Shown here one piece after another: positions 1 to 7,812 of a stretch of DNA of 15,455 nucleotides; the first letter of the stretch is position 1, and every line of letters starts with the position of its first letter. The notes under the pieces were generated by a model. The model saw only the letters and a list, made by a program, of their open reading frames with translations. It made no database searches and was not told the origin of the DNA. The position numbers were made by a program, and so were the translations under genes. This DNA is from an uncultured Actinomycetes bacterium (GTDB taxonomy: Bacteria > Actinomycetota > Thermoleophilia > Solirubrobacterales > Thermoleophilaceae): NCBI GenBank assembly GCA_946481495.1, contig CAMLNW010000034.1, forward strand, positions 1 through 15,455, written 5' to 3'.

Positions 1-843
1 GCGGTCGCGGTGCGCGCCGCCGCGCGCCTCGTTCCCGCGTCGCTGGAGCTCGGCGGCAAGGACCCGATGATCGTGATGGCCGACGCCGATCTCGAGCGCG
101 CCGCCAACGCCGCCACCTACTACTCGATGCAGAACGGCGGCCAGACCTGCATCTCGATCGAGCGCGTCTACGTCGAGGAGCCCGTCTACGACGAGTTCGT
201 CCAGAAGGTGACCGAGAAGGTTTCCAAGCTGCGCCAGGGCGACCCGGCCAACGCCGGTGCGGTCGACGTCGGCGCGGTGACGTTCGCCAAGCAGGCGGAG
301 ATCGTGACGTCGCACGTCGAGGACGCGCGCGCGAAGGGCGCGACGGTCGCGGTCGGCGGCAAGCTCGCCGACGGTCCGGGCCGCTTCTTCGAGCCGACCG
401 TGCTGCTCGACGTCGACCACTCGATGGACTGCATGACCAAGGAGACCTTCGGGCCGACGCTGCCGATCATGAAGGTGCGCGACGTCGAGGAGGCGCTGCG
501 GCTCGCCAACGACTCCGAGTACGGCCTGCAGTCCTCCGTGTGGACGCGCGACGTGGCGCGCGGCGAGCAGATCGCCAGCCGCATCGACGCCGGCGTCGCC
601 AACGTCAACGAGCACCACGTCAGCTACGCGGCGCTCGAGCTGCCGATGGGCGGCTGGAAGGACTCCGGCCTCGGCACCCGCCACGGTGCCGAGGGCATCC
701 GCAAGTACGCCCACCAGCAGGCCTCGGTCGTCACGCGCTTCGGGCTCAAGCGCGAGGCCTTCATGTTCCCGTACTCGAAGCGCTCGGCGGCGCTGATCCG
801 GCGCTTCCTGCGGCTCCTGTACGGCCGCGGCACGCGCGACTAG
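1..843 (+). CDS. Aldehyde dehydrogenase family protein, 3' part (5' end outside window)
   Basis: NAD(P)-dependent oxidation of an aldehyde to the acid. The frame is open from base 1, so the N-terminal cofactor-binding half lies outside the window and 280 residues are visible. The catalytic glutamate sits in LELGGKDP (visible residues 15-22) and the catalytic cysteine in NGGQTC (residue 50, codon 148-150). The usual EIFGP motif appears as ETFGP. The C-terminus is arginine-rich and hydrophobic (FPYSKRSAALIRRFLRLLYG), as in fatty-aldehyde or class-3-like ALDHs that lie close to membranes. The substrate cannot be told from this half; succinate-semialdehyde dehydrogenase-like annotation is equally possible. 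It is followed 47 bp downstream by an unrelated peptidase gene on the same strand. Confidence 0.93.
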   Translation, partial: AVAVRAAARLVPASLELGGKDPMIVMADADLERAANAATYYSMQNGGQTCISIERVYVEEPVYDEFVQKVTEKVSKLRQGDPANAGAVDVGAVTFAKQAEIVTSHVEDARAKGATVAVGGKLADGPGRFFEPTVLLDVDHSMDCMTKETFGPTLPIMKVRDVEEALRLANDSEYGLQSSVWTRDVARGEQIASRIDAGVANVNEHHVSYAALELPMGGWKDSGLGTRHGAEGIRKYAHQQASVVTRFGLKREAFMFPYSKRSAALIRRFLRLLYGRGTRD

Positions 844-890
844 GCCCTAGAACTTCAAAGAACAGGCGCGAGCTGCCGATACAGGCGGGG

Positions 891-1503
891 ATGCCCGCTC
901 GTCTCGTCGCGCTCGCCTGTCTCGTCGTCGTCCTCGCCGCCGCTGCCGGTGCCGCGGAGGCGAACGCCGCTCCGCCGCAGCCGCTGAAGGGCAATCCGGC
1001 GGACCGGATGGTCGGCAAGCCGATCGACGATTACCGCTACGACCATGCGACAGGCTGTCGGCGCAAGCCGGCGAAGGGGATGCTGGCGCTGGAGCGCTGG
1101 CTCGGCCTACACGTGCGCGGGATCTCGTGGGGGATCATGCGCTGCGAGAAGCTCTCCGGGCCGCAACTACAGCCTGCACGCCGAGGGACGCGCGCTTGAC
1201 TGGCACCTCGATGTCAACGACCCGACCGACCGGCGCGCCGCACGCAAGCTGATCCGTCTGCTGCTGGCGACCGATCGCGCCGGCAACGAGCATGCGCTCG
1301 CCCGCCGGATGGGCATCCAGGAGATCATCTGGGACTGCCAATCGTGGTGGTCCGGCTCCGACGGGATGGATGACTACTCGGTCTGCTTCACCGAGCGTGG
1401 CAAGCGCCGCAAGGGCGTCTCGCCGACGCTCGCGCACCGCGACCACGTCCACCTTGGGCTGAGCCGTGCCGGCGCGGCGATGCGCACCAGCTTCTGGCGC
1501 TGA
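891..1503 (+). pseudogene. Secreted M15/extensin-like zinc peptidase, broken by a one-base frameshift
   Basis: Probable secreted cell-wall peptidase or related zinc-binding domain. The ATG at 891 opens a signal peptide (residues 1 to about 27, VALACLVVVLAAAAGAAEANA). The product is good in one frame to CEKLSG, then continues in the +1 frame as RNYSLHAEGRALDWHLDVN. The second part holds the M15 zinc signature SxHxxGxAxD (SLHAEGRALD) and the closing HxH (HRDHVHLG), also the pattern of extensin-like proteins. Removing one G from the GGG at 1158-1160 restores a 203-residue protein. As written, translation stops after about 102 residues, before the zinc site. This is either a sequencing error or a real recent mutation. 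The gene ends 10 bp from the convergent ferredoxin gene. The fold assignment is good; the exact peptide bond cut is unknown. Confidence 0.75.
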
Positions 1504-1513
1504 GCCCTACGCG

Positions 1514-1750
1514 CTACGGGTAGATCGGCCCGTCTTCGCCGTCGACGAAGATCGCCGTCACGGGGCAGTTCATGCCGGCGTCGACGACCATGTCGAGCGG
1601 ATCGCCATCCGGGTCGATCACGCGCGCCTTGTCCTCGGAGTCGAGCTCGAAGACTTTCGGCGCGCTGTCGACGCAGTCGCCGGAGCCGATGCAGAGCCCG
1701 CGATCGACGGTGATCTTGATGCGGTTCTCAGGCGACAGCTCGTCTGACAT
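1514..1750 (-). CDS. Small single-cluster ferredoxin, [3Fe-4S] type
   Basis: A 78-residue soluble electron carrier. It has only three cluster cysteines: C20 and C26 in CIGSGDC (C-x5-C) and C62 in NCPVTAI. This is the pattern of actinobacterial [3Fe-4S] ferredoxins, in which the fourth ligand of a 4Fe cluster is missing. Relatives commonly feed electrons to cytochromes P450 or other oxygenases, but no P450 lies in this window. The strongly acidic composition is typical. The gene lies 9 bp behind the stop codon of the small membrane protein gene (1760-2065), so the two are very likely co-transcribed. I see no clear Shine-Dalgarno sequence before the ATG. It converges on the peptidase gene, with 10 bp between stop codons. 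Confidence 0.9.
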   Translation of the reverse strand: MSDELSPENRIKITVDRGLCIGSGDCVDSAPKVFELDSEDKARVIDPDGDPLDMVVDAGMNCPVTAIFVDGEDGPIYP

Positions 1751-1759
1751 CGGTACCGC

Positions 1760-2065
1760 CTAGACGGCGTCGGCGCGACGGCGACGGCGGCTCAGGAAGA
1801 GCAGGACGACGAGGATCGCGAGCGCGCCGGGGATCAGGCTGCGCGGGTCGATGAAGCCGTCGTCGTTGTGGTCGACGCCGGCGCCGGGCATCGCGAACTC
1901 CTCGGCCGCGAGCACGTCGTGCGGCTCGTCGATGCCGGTCGGATCGGGTGGGATGTCGCCCGCCGAACGCGTCGGCATCGCGAACTCCTCGGCGGCCAGC
2001 ACGTCGTGCGGCTGGTCGATCCCGGTCGGGTCGTCGGGCAGGTCGATCTCGCGACGGTCGCTCAT
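1760..2065 (-). CDS. Small tail-anchored membrane protein with a duplicated 20-residue motif and an EF-hand-like loop
   Basis: I do not recognise this family. The 101-residue product has no signal peptide. Residues 12-31 and 41-60 are two copies of a motif starting DPTGID and ending HDVLAAEEFAMP, identical except Q/E at one position. Residues 65-73 (DHNDDGFID) look like a calcium-binding EF-hand/dockerin loop (D-x-N-x-D-G-x-I), although position 12 is Ser. One membrane helix follows (about 78-91, LIPGALAILVVLLFL), closed by RRRRR, so the acidic repeat part is probably outside and the basic tail inside. The ATG at 2065 is preferred to the GTG at 2071 because GAGG lies 9 nt before the ATG. It is first in a likely operon with the ferredoxin. 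Confidence 0.75.
   Translation of the reverse strand: MSDRREIDLPDDPTGIDQPHDVLAAEEFAMPTRSAGDIPPDPTGIDEPHDVLAAEEFAMPGAGVDHNDDGFIDPRSLIPGALAILVVLLFLSRRRRRADAV
1889..2032. repeat. Tandem 57-bp duplication, period 87 bp
   Basis: Two copies, 1889-1945 and 1976-2032, differ at 5 of 57 bases. They encode the duplicated motif of the small membrane protein on the minus strand. One of the five differences gives the Q/E change; the others I checked are synonymous. The 30-bp linker between the copies is not duplicated. Confidence 0.9.
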
Positions 2066-2108
2066 GTCCACGATCCTCGCAGACGGCGCGGAGAACGGGC
2101 ATCGACGC

Positions 2109-2114
2109 TAGCTT
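2109..2114 (+). promoter_or_regulatory. -10 element (TAGCTT) of a leaderless promoter for the C40 lipoprotein
   Basis: TAGCTT matches TANNNT and is followed by 7 nt and then GTG at 2122, so transcription would begin at or next to the start codon. There is no Shine-Dalgarno sequence. The fit is shared with seven other starts in the window. Confidence 0.6.
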
Positions 2115-2121
2115 GTCGAGA

Positions 2122-2972
2122 GTGCGAGACGCCGGCTCGACACCCGCGCGCGCCGTGCGGCCCAAGGCCGAACGGCTGACCTGGCGACGGCTGGCGCTCG
2201 GCGCGACGGCCGTGGCGGCGCTTGCCGTTGCGGCCGCTGGTTGCGGTAGCGGTGACGGCGGCGGCGAAGCGACCGCCGGTGCGGGCTCGGGACCGACCGA
2301 GGTGGTGCTGACGCCGGACTCGGTCGACGCGGACGCGGTTCGTCGCGCCGAGGCGGAGGGCGCGGGCGGTGGCGGCGGCAAGGCCGTCGAGCTGCGCGGC
2401 GCCGGCGCCGAGCCCGCACCGTCGAGTGGTGGCGCGTCGCCCGCTGACGGCATCAGCCCCGGCGCGCCGACCGACGCCGAGGTGCGCGCCGAGCTGCGCC
2501 AGGCACGCGCCCAGCTCGCGAAGTTCAAGACCTTCCTCGGCACGACCGCCTTCCTCCAGACGGGACCGACCGCGCGCGTGCTGCCCGACGGCACCGCCGT
2601 CGCGCCCGACGACGCGCCGGAGCCGGTCAAGCGCGTAATCCAGGCCGGCAACGCGATCGCCAAGTTCCCTTACAAGTGGGGCGGCGGCCACGGGGCCTGG
2701 CGCGACAACGGCTACGACTGCTCGGGATCGGTCTCGTTTGCGCTCGCCGGCGCGGGGCTGCTGAAGGCGCCGATGACCTCCGGCGGGTTCGTCGACTGGG
2801 GCGCATCCGGGCCCGGCGAGTGGATCACGATCTACGCCAACGCCGGCCACATCTTCATGATCGTCGCTGTCTGCGCTTCGACACCAGCGGCCAGGGCCGC
2901 GCCGGTACGCGCTGGCAGGAGGAGCCGCGCTCGACCGCTGGCTTCGCGGTGCGCAGCGTACCGGGCCTCTAG
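2122..2972 (+). pseudogene. C40 (NlpC/P60-like) cell-wall peptidase lipoprotein, broken by a one-base frameshift
   Basis: Probable surface lipoprotein with an NlpC/P60-type cysteine peptidase domain acting on peptidoglycan peptides. The GTG at 2122 follows a TANNNT box. Basic N-terminus, hydrophobic stretch and lipobox AAGC put the lipidated Cys at residue 41. A Gly/Ala-rich linker and a short helical segment (VRAELRQARAQLAKFKTFLG) lead to the catalytic domain: KWGGGHG, then YDCSGSV with the catalytic Cys, then NAGHIF with the catalytic His. At 2869-2870 the frame breaks. The family continuation AGLRFDTSG is found in another frame, from 2871 to the TAG at 2970-2972. Adding one G (gctgt to gctggt) restores a 283-residue protein. 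As written, the frame runs on into the next gene and gives a false fusion. Confidence 0.8.
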
Positions 2973-2987
2973 CGCCGGTCCGCCTGC

Positions 2988-2993
2988 TACCTT
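2988..2993 (+). promoter_or_regulatory. -10 element (TACCTT) of a leaderless promoter for the small anchored protein at 3001
   Basis: TACCTT is followed by 7 nt and the GTG at 3001. It supports treating 3001-3450 as a separate gene rather than the tail of the C40 protein. Confidence 0.6.
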
Positions 2994-3000
2994 CGCGCAC

Positions 3001-3450
3001 GTGCACGACGAGCCGACACGCCAGATGCGAACCGGTGGGGGCGGCGGTGGCCGCCGCGGCCCCGACGACCACTCCGTCTACATGCGCCGTCGCCTCGTCG
3101 CGGCAGCAGCCGCGGCGATCGCCCTGATCATCGTGATCGCGGTCGTGGCCGGTGGTGGGAGCGACGAGTCGAAGTCGTCGTCGCCGCTCGACCTGAGCAT
3201 CCCGACGACGCCCGACAACCTCGACACGACGTCGACCACCACAGATGAGACAGACACGTCGACGACGCCGACCCCGGCGCCGTCGACGGGCGGCACGACC
3301 GGCGGGACCGTGACGCCGGACGCCGGTGGCGGAACCGTCACGCCCGACACCGGCGGCGGCACCTCCGGCGGTGGCGCCACGCCGACACCTACGCCCGCGC
3401 CGGCACCGCCCACGTCGGGCGGCGGCGGGGCGGTCGCACCGAGTCCCTAG
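3001..3450 (+). CDS. Small single-pass membrane protein with an extracellular Thr/Pro/Gly-rich tail
   Basis: Function not recognised. The 149-residue product has a Gly/Arg-rich cytoplasmic N-terminus (residues 1-31) and one membrane helix (about 32-50, LVAAAAAAIALIIVIAVVAG). About 100 residues of low-complexity sequence follow, rich in Thr, Pro, Gly, Ser and Asp, including two adjacent GTVTPD repeats. Such tails act as wall-spanning stalks or spacers and are often poorly conserved. The GTG at 3001 was chosen because TACCTT lies 7 nt before it and the upstream C40 gene should end at 2972. The frameshift in that gene makes the two look like one 443-codon frame. The stop overlaps the convergent arfB stop within CTAG. 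Confidence 0.7.
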   Translation: MHDEPTRQMRTGGGGGGRRGPDDHSVYMRRRLVAAAAAAIALIIVIAVVAGGGSDESKSSSPLDLSIPTTPDNLDTTSTTTDETDTSTTPTPAPSTGGTTGGTVTPDAGGGTVTPDTGGGTSGGGATPTPTPAPAPPTSGGGGAVAPSP

Positions 3451-3866
3451 TCGTCGCCGCTCGGGCGCTGCCGGCCGCGCTTGATGTCGCTGCGCTGCTT
3501 CTTCTTCGTCAGCCGGCGCTCGCGGGCTCCGCGCGAGGGCTTGGTGTCGCGGCGGGGGCGTTGGGTGACGAGCGCGGCAGCAAGGCGCTCGCGCAGCCGC
3601 TCGAGCGCCAGCTCACGATTGCGCGTCTGACTGCGCGTGTCCTGGGCGATTGCGGTCACGCGGGGTCCGAGCCGCGCGAGCAGCCGTTCGCGCTGGGAGT
3701 CGCTCAGGGACTCGGAGGCGGTGACATCGAAGACGGCCTCGATCCGCGAGGCGGTGACGTTGGCGTGCTGGCCGCCCGGACCCGACGAGCGGCTGGCGCG
3801 CAGCTCAATCTCTGCCAGCGGGATCGCCAGGCTGCGATTGATCGCTAGGGGGTCCTCGGTAGGCAT
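3447..3866 (-). CDS. arfB: Peptidyl-tRNA hydrolase ArfB (YaeJ-type ribosome rescue factor)
   Basis: Rescues ribosomes stalled on truncated mRNA by hydrolysing peptidyl-tRNA. The product from the ATG at 3866 is 139 residues, the usual ArfB length and much shorter than RF1/RF2. The catalytic GGQ motif is at 31-33 in RSSGPGGQHANVTASR. The codon-recognition domains of true release factors are absent. The C-terminal tail is strongly basic (RERRLTKKKQRSDIKRGR), matching the part of ArfB that enters the empty mRNA channel. An in-frame GTG at 3911 would add 15 residues but has no family support. A TACGGT box lies 9 nt before the ATG, slightly longer than the spacing seen at other starts here. It is divergent from the PfkB gene across a 139-bp gap with a large inverted repeat. 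Confidence 0.9.
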   Translation of the reverse strand: MPTEDPLAINRSLAIPLAEIELRASRSSGPGGQHANVTASRIEAVFDVTASESLSDSQRERLLARLGPRVTAIAQDTRSQTRNRELALERLRERLAAALVTQRPRRDTKPSRGARERRLTKKKQRSDIKRGRQRPSGDD

Positions 3867-4005
3867 GTCGCCGCGACCGTATCGCTCCTGCGCGCGCGCC
3901 CGGGCGGTCACGCGGACCTCGAGGCACTAGAACATCGCTCTAGAACGTTGTTCTAGTGCCTCGGGTACTGCGCCTTGGCGCTAGGCGGCGTGTGAGACTG
4001 CCACT
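3867..4005. other. Largest intergenic gap, divergent between arfB and the PfkB-family kinase
   Basis: This 139-bp region is the widest gap in the window and should hold promoters for both genes. On the arfB side there is TACGGT 9 nt before the ATG. On the kinase side the hexamer 6 nt before the ATG at 4006 is GAGACT, matching only A2 and T6 of TANNNT. The centre holds the inverted repeat listed separately. Confidence 0.6.
3920..3963. promoter_or_regulatory. Perfect 15-bp inverted repeat with nested CTAGAAC elements; candidate operator
   Basis: Arms 3920-3934 and 3949-3963 (cgaggcactagaaca and its exact complement) flank a 14-nt loop. Inside, CTAGAAC occurs at 3927 and 3940 and its complement at 3950, so 3940-3956 is itself a 17-bp palindrome, CTAGAACGTTGTTCTAG. 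The lower GC content stands out from its surroundings. Its place between two divergent starts and the nested half-sites favour a binding site for a dimeric repressor such as a TetR-type protein. A transcript hairpin is also possible. There is no T-run, and both genes point away, so a terminator is unlikely. Confidence 0.65.
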
Positions 4006-4908
4006 ATGCGAGTGGCTGTAGTTGGGCATGTGGAGTGGATCGAGTTCTCGCGGGTACCGGAGGTGCCGGCCTCGGGGGCGATCGTCCACGCTTCTGAGGT
4101 CTGGGAGGAGCCGGGCGGTGGAGGGGCCGTGGCGGCGGTTCAGCTCGCGAAGCTGGCGGGCGGCGGGCTGTTCCTGACTGCGCTCGGCGACGACGTCCTC
4201 GGCCACCACTCCGCGACGACGATCGCCGCGCTGCCGGTGGGGTCGGCGGGTCGCCTGCGGATCGAGGCGGCATGGCGACCGGTGGCCCAGCGACGCGGCT
4301 TCGTGCACGTCGACGCGCGCGGCGAGCGGACGATCACGGTGATCGGCGACCGGCTCGGGCCGTCGGGTGGCGACGACGATCTGCCCTGGAACGAGCTGGC
4401 TGACTGCGACGCCGTCTACATCACCGCCGGTGACGCCGCCGCGGTGCGCCGCGCACGTGAGGCGAAGGTGCTGGTCGGCACCGCCCGGGCGTTGCCGCCG
4501 CTGACCGAGGCCGGCGTGGCGCTCGACGCTCTGGTTGCGAGCGCCAATGACGTTGGCGAGACCTACGAGCCAGGCGATCTGCCCGTCGAGCCAACACTGG
4601 TAGTCCGCACGGCGAGCGCGGCTGGGGGAACGTGGGAGACGGCGAGCGGCGAGCGTGGTAAATGGGCCGCCACGCCGCTCCCCGGCCCGGTCGAAGACGC
4701 CTACGGCTGCGGCGACTCCTTCGCTGCCGGTCTCACCTACGCGCTCGGCGCGGGCATGACGCCCGCTGAAGCTGTTCAGCTCGCCGCCCGCTGCGGCGCC
4801 GCCTGTCTCACCGGCCGCGGTCCGTACGCCGGACAACTCACAGCCACGCCCCGAGATGTGCGGCCTCCGATGAGGCCTCCAGGCGCCGGTTCGCAGCAGC
4901 CTCAGTGA
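4006..4908 (+). CDS. PfkB-family (ribokinase-like) sugar or nucleoside kinase
   Basis: ATP-dependent phosphorylation of a sugar or nucleoside-type alcohol; the substrate is not identifiable. The product is 300 residues, normal for the family. It opens with a beta strand (MRVAVVGHVEW), and a GGGGAVAAVQLAKL stretch (37-50) matches the first PfkB signature. The second signature is DAYGCGDSFAAG (231-242), where the family usually has DTxGAGD, and the catalytic base is D237. The middle shows the usual alpha/beta order. Cys in the oxyanion-hole motif (GCGD for GAGD) is a common variant. The start was chosen by family alignment; the -10 match upstream is weak. Its 3' end overlaps the convergent rhodanese gene by 7 bp. 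Confidence 0.88.
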   Translation: MRVAVVGHVEWIEFSRVPEVPASGAIVHASEVWEEPGGGGAVAAVQLAKLAGGGLFLTALGDDVLGHHSATTIAALPVGSAGRLRIEAAWRPVAQRRGFVHVDARGERTITVIGDRLGPSGGDDDLPWNELADCDAVYITAGDAAAVRRAREAKVLVGTARALPPLTEAGVALDALVASANDVGETYEPGDLPVEPTLVVRTASAAGGTWETASGERGKWAATPLPGPVEDAYGCGDSFAAGLTYALGAGMTPAEAVQLAARCGAACLTGRGPYAGQLTATPRDVRPPMRPPGAGSQQPQ

Positions 4909-5252
4909 TCGGCGACCCCGCCGTCCTCCGGCACGATCGGCAGGCCCTTGGCGACCCAGGCCAGCAGGCCGCCGGTCAGGTTGAAGGCCTGGAAGCCGCT
5001 GGCGCGGAACGCCTGGGTGGTCATCGCCGAGCGGGCGCCGGAGCGGCAGTAGAAGACGATCGGGCGCTCCTGGTCGAGCTGTGCGGCGGCGGCGGTCAGG
5101 TTGGGGATCTCGACGTGGATCGCGCCCTCGATCCGGCCAGCCTCGTGCTCGTAGGGCTCGCGGACGTCGATCAGGTCGATCGCGTCCTCGTCGAGTAGGC
5201 GGCGAACGTCCTCGGGAGATAGATCCTCTTGCAGGTGCTCCAGCGAAGCCAT
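4902..5252 (-). CDS. Single-domain rhodanese (sulfurtransferase)
   Basis: A soluble protein of 116 residues with one rhodanese-like domain (GlpE/PspE type), which transfers sulfane sulfur through a persulfide. The active-site loop is CRSGARS (69-75) with catalytic C69, and the domain shows the family motifs IDVREPYEHEAGRI and NLTGGLLAW. A six-residue CRxGxRS loop fits sulfurtransferase rather than Cdc25-type phosphatase (seven residues). The ATG at 5252 was chosen over the GTG at 5258 because TAGGGT sits exactly 6 nt before the ATG. No partner gene is evident. It converges on and overlaps the PfkB gene by 7 bp, and diverges from the SDR gene. Confidence 0.9.
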   Translation of the reverse strand: MASLEHLQEDLSPEDVRRLLDEDAIDLIDVREPYEHEAGRIEGAIHVEIPNLTAAAAQLDQERPIVFYCRSGARSAMTTQAFRASGFQAFNLTGGLLAWVAKGLPIVPEDGGVADH

Positions 5253-5258
5253 GCCCAC

Positions 5259-5264
5259 ACCCTA
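5259..5264 (-). promoter_or_regulatory. -10 element (TAGGGT) of a leaderless promoter for the rhodanese
   Basis: On the minus strand TAGGGT is followed by 6 nt and the ATG at 5252. It also excludes the GTG at 5258, which would fall too close. Confidence 0.6.
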
Positions 5265-5299
5265 ATGAGGTCAGGCGAATGACCCGCTCTCGCGCTGGG

Positions 5300-5305
5300 T
5301 AGGCT
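5300..5305 (+). promoter_or_regulatory. -10 element (TAGGCT) of a leaderless promoter for the SDR gene
   Basis: TAGGCT is followed by 6 nt and the ATG at 5312, with no Shine-Dalgarno sequence. It lies 35 bp from the opposing rhodanese -10 element. Confidence 0.6.
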
Positions 5306-5311
5306 CGGGCC

Positions 5312-6214
5312 ATGACACGCTCTGGTTGGCAGCTCCCGGGCAAGACGGTTCTGATCACCGGCGCGGCACGGGGGATCGGCGCCGAGAGCGCGCGGCGACT
5401 GGCGGCGCGCGGGATGAAGGTCTCGCTCGTCGGGCTCGAGCCGGAGGAGCTGGCCAAGGTTGCCGCCGACTGCGGTCCCCACACCGTCTGGTTCGAGGCC
5501 GACGTCACCGACCGCGACCAGCTCCAGGTGGCGGTCGACGGGACGATCGAGCAGCTCGGTGGCATCGACTCGGTGATCGCCAACGCCGGGATCGCGATCG
5601 GGGCGCCGGTGCGGCTCGCCGATCCGGAGTCGTTCGAGCGCGTGATCGAGGTCAACCTGTTCGGCGTCTACCGCACGATCCACGCCTGTCTGCCGCAGAT
5701 CGTCGAGCGTCAGGGCTACGTCCTGATCGTCGCCTCGATGGCGGCGATCCTCCACGCGGCCGGCATGGCCGCCTACTCGGCGAGCAAGGCCGGGGCAGAG
5801 GCGCTCGGCAACAGCCTGCGCGGCGAGCTGGCGGGTCACGGAGCGCGCGTCGGGGTCGGCTACTTCTCGTGGATCGACACCGAGATGGTGCGCGGCGCCG
5901 ATCGCCATCCGGCGCTCGGCCCGATGCGCGCCAAGTTGCCGCCGCCGATGAACAGGACCTACCCGCTGTCCGACGTCGGCGACGCCGTCGTCGAGGGCTT
6001 CGAGCACCGCTCCGACTGGATCGGCGTGCCGAAGTGGTTGGTGCGGATCGCCCGGATCTTGCGCGGCGTCCTCATACCGTTCACCGCCAAGGGAGCTCGC
6101 GACACCTTCCCCGAGTTCGAGGCCGCGTTCGAGCGCGACATCGTCGAGCGGGGGTTGGAGGCGGCGTCGGGACCGAGCGGAAGCGGCGGTGCCGCGGCCG
6201 CCGCCCGCGACTGA
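5312..6214 (+). CDS. Short-chain dehydrogenase/reductase (SDR), classical type
   Basis: NAD(P)-dependent oxidoreductase acting on an alcohol/ketone pair. The 300-residue product has the Rossmann motif TGAARGIG (16-23), the NAG motif (ANAGIA) and the catalytic set S142, Y155, K159 (YSASK). The R in GAARGIG and the following RRL region are compatible with NADP preference, though this is not decisive. After the catalytic core the chain has a hydrophobic basic stretch (WLVRIARILRGVLIPF), often seen in SDRs that associate with membranes and act on lipids, and then a Gly/Ala-rich tail. The substrate cannot be named. It ends 5 bp from the convergent pntB stop. Confidence 0.92.
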   Translation: MTRSGWQLPGKTVLITGAARGIGAESARRLAARGMKVSLVGLEPEELAKVAADCGPHTVWFEADVTDRDQLQVAVDGTIEQLGGIDSVIANAGIAIGAPVRLADPESFERVIEVNLFGVYRTIHACLPQIVERQGYVLIVASMAAILHAAGMAAYSASKAGAEALGNSLRGELAGHGARVGVGYFSWIDTEMVRGADRHPALGPMRAKLPPPMNRTYPLSDVGDAVVEGFEHRSDWIGVPKWLVRIARILRGVLIPFTAKGARDTFPEFEAAFERDIVERGLEAASGPSGSGGAAAAARD

Positions 6215-6219
6215 GAGTC

Positions 6220-7634
<1,415 letters not shown>

Positions 7635-7638
<4 letters not shown>

Positions 7639-7808
7639 TTCGACGCCTCGGCCTTCTTAGGCTCGGGGCGCTTCTTGAACATCTCCAGCATCCGGTCGGT
7701 GACCAGGAAGCCGCCGACGACGTTGATCGTGCCGAAGGCGATCGCGATCACCAGCAGCAGGTCCTCCAGGAACCCGTGCAAAATTGTGATCTCGGTGATC
7801 AGGTCCAT
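7635..7808 (-). CDS. pntAB: NAD(P) transhydrogenase subunit alpha part 2 (PntAB), unusually short
   Basis: A 57-residue membrane subunit, starting at the ATG at 7808, 4 bp after the pntAA stop. The C-terminal half is unmistakable: VIAIAFGTINVVGGFLV, TDRMLEMFKK, then a basic tail. Family members are usually about 95-110 residues with three membrane helices, including a conserved HTPLMSGTNAI segment. Here only the last helix is present, preceded by MDLITEITILHGFLEDLL. No missing part is encoded between pntAA and this ATG, and I see none in another frame. Either this lineage has a minimal subunit or an internal segment was lost. The downstream pntB starts within its stop codon (GTGA). Identity is certain; intactness is not. 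Confidence 0.85.
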
Positions 7809-7812
7809 GTGA

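Noticed and set aside
840..850. CTAGG-C-CCTAG palindrome at the ALDH stop as a terminator
   Set aside because: The arms are only 5 bp with a one-base centre, which cannot form a hairpin loop, and no T-run follows.
1948..3450. A single long plus-strand frame of 500 codons covering the C40 domain and the Thr/Pro-rich protein
   Set aside because: The frame joins two genes only because of a one-base frameshift near 2870. The true C40 C-terminus is in another frame, and the downstream gene has its own -10 box and GTG. The part before 2122 is antisense to the small membrane protein.
3447..3866. Possible RF1/RF2 (prfA/prfB) fragment
   Set aside because: It has the full ArfB length with the GGQ near the N-terminus and a basic tail suited to the mRNA channel, so it is a complete ArfB rather than a broken release factor.
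3920..3963. Inverted repeat as an intrinsic terminator or a LexA (SOS) box
   Set aside because: Both flanking genes point away from it and there is no T-run, so it is not a terminator. The GAAC/GTTC spacing is 3, not the 4 of the usual actinobacterial SOS box, and neither neighbour is a DNA-repair gene.
3940..5655. 571-codon minus-strand frame
   Set aside because: It runs antisense to the PfkB and SDR genes and overlaps the rhodanese in a different frame. Arg/Pro-rich composition indicates a shadow frame.
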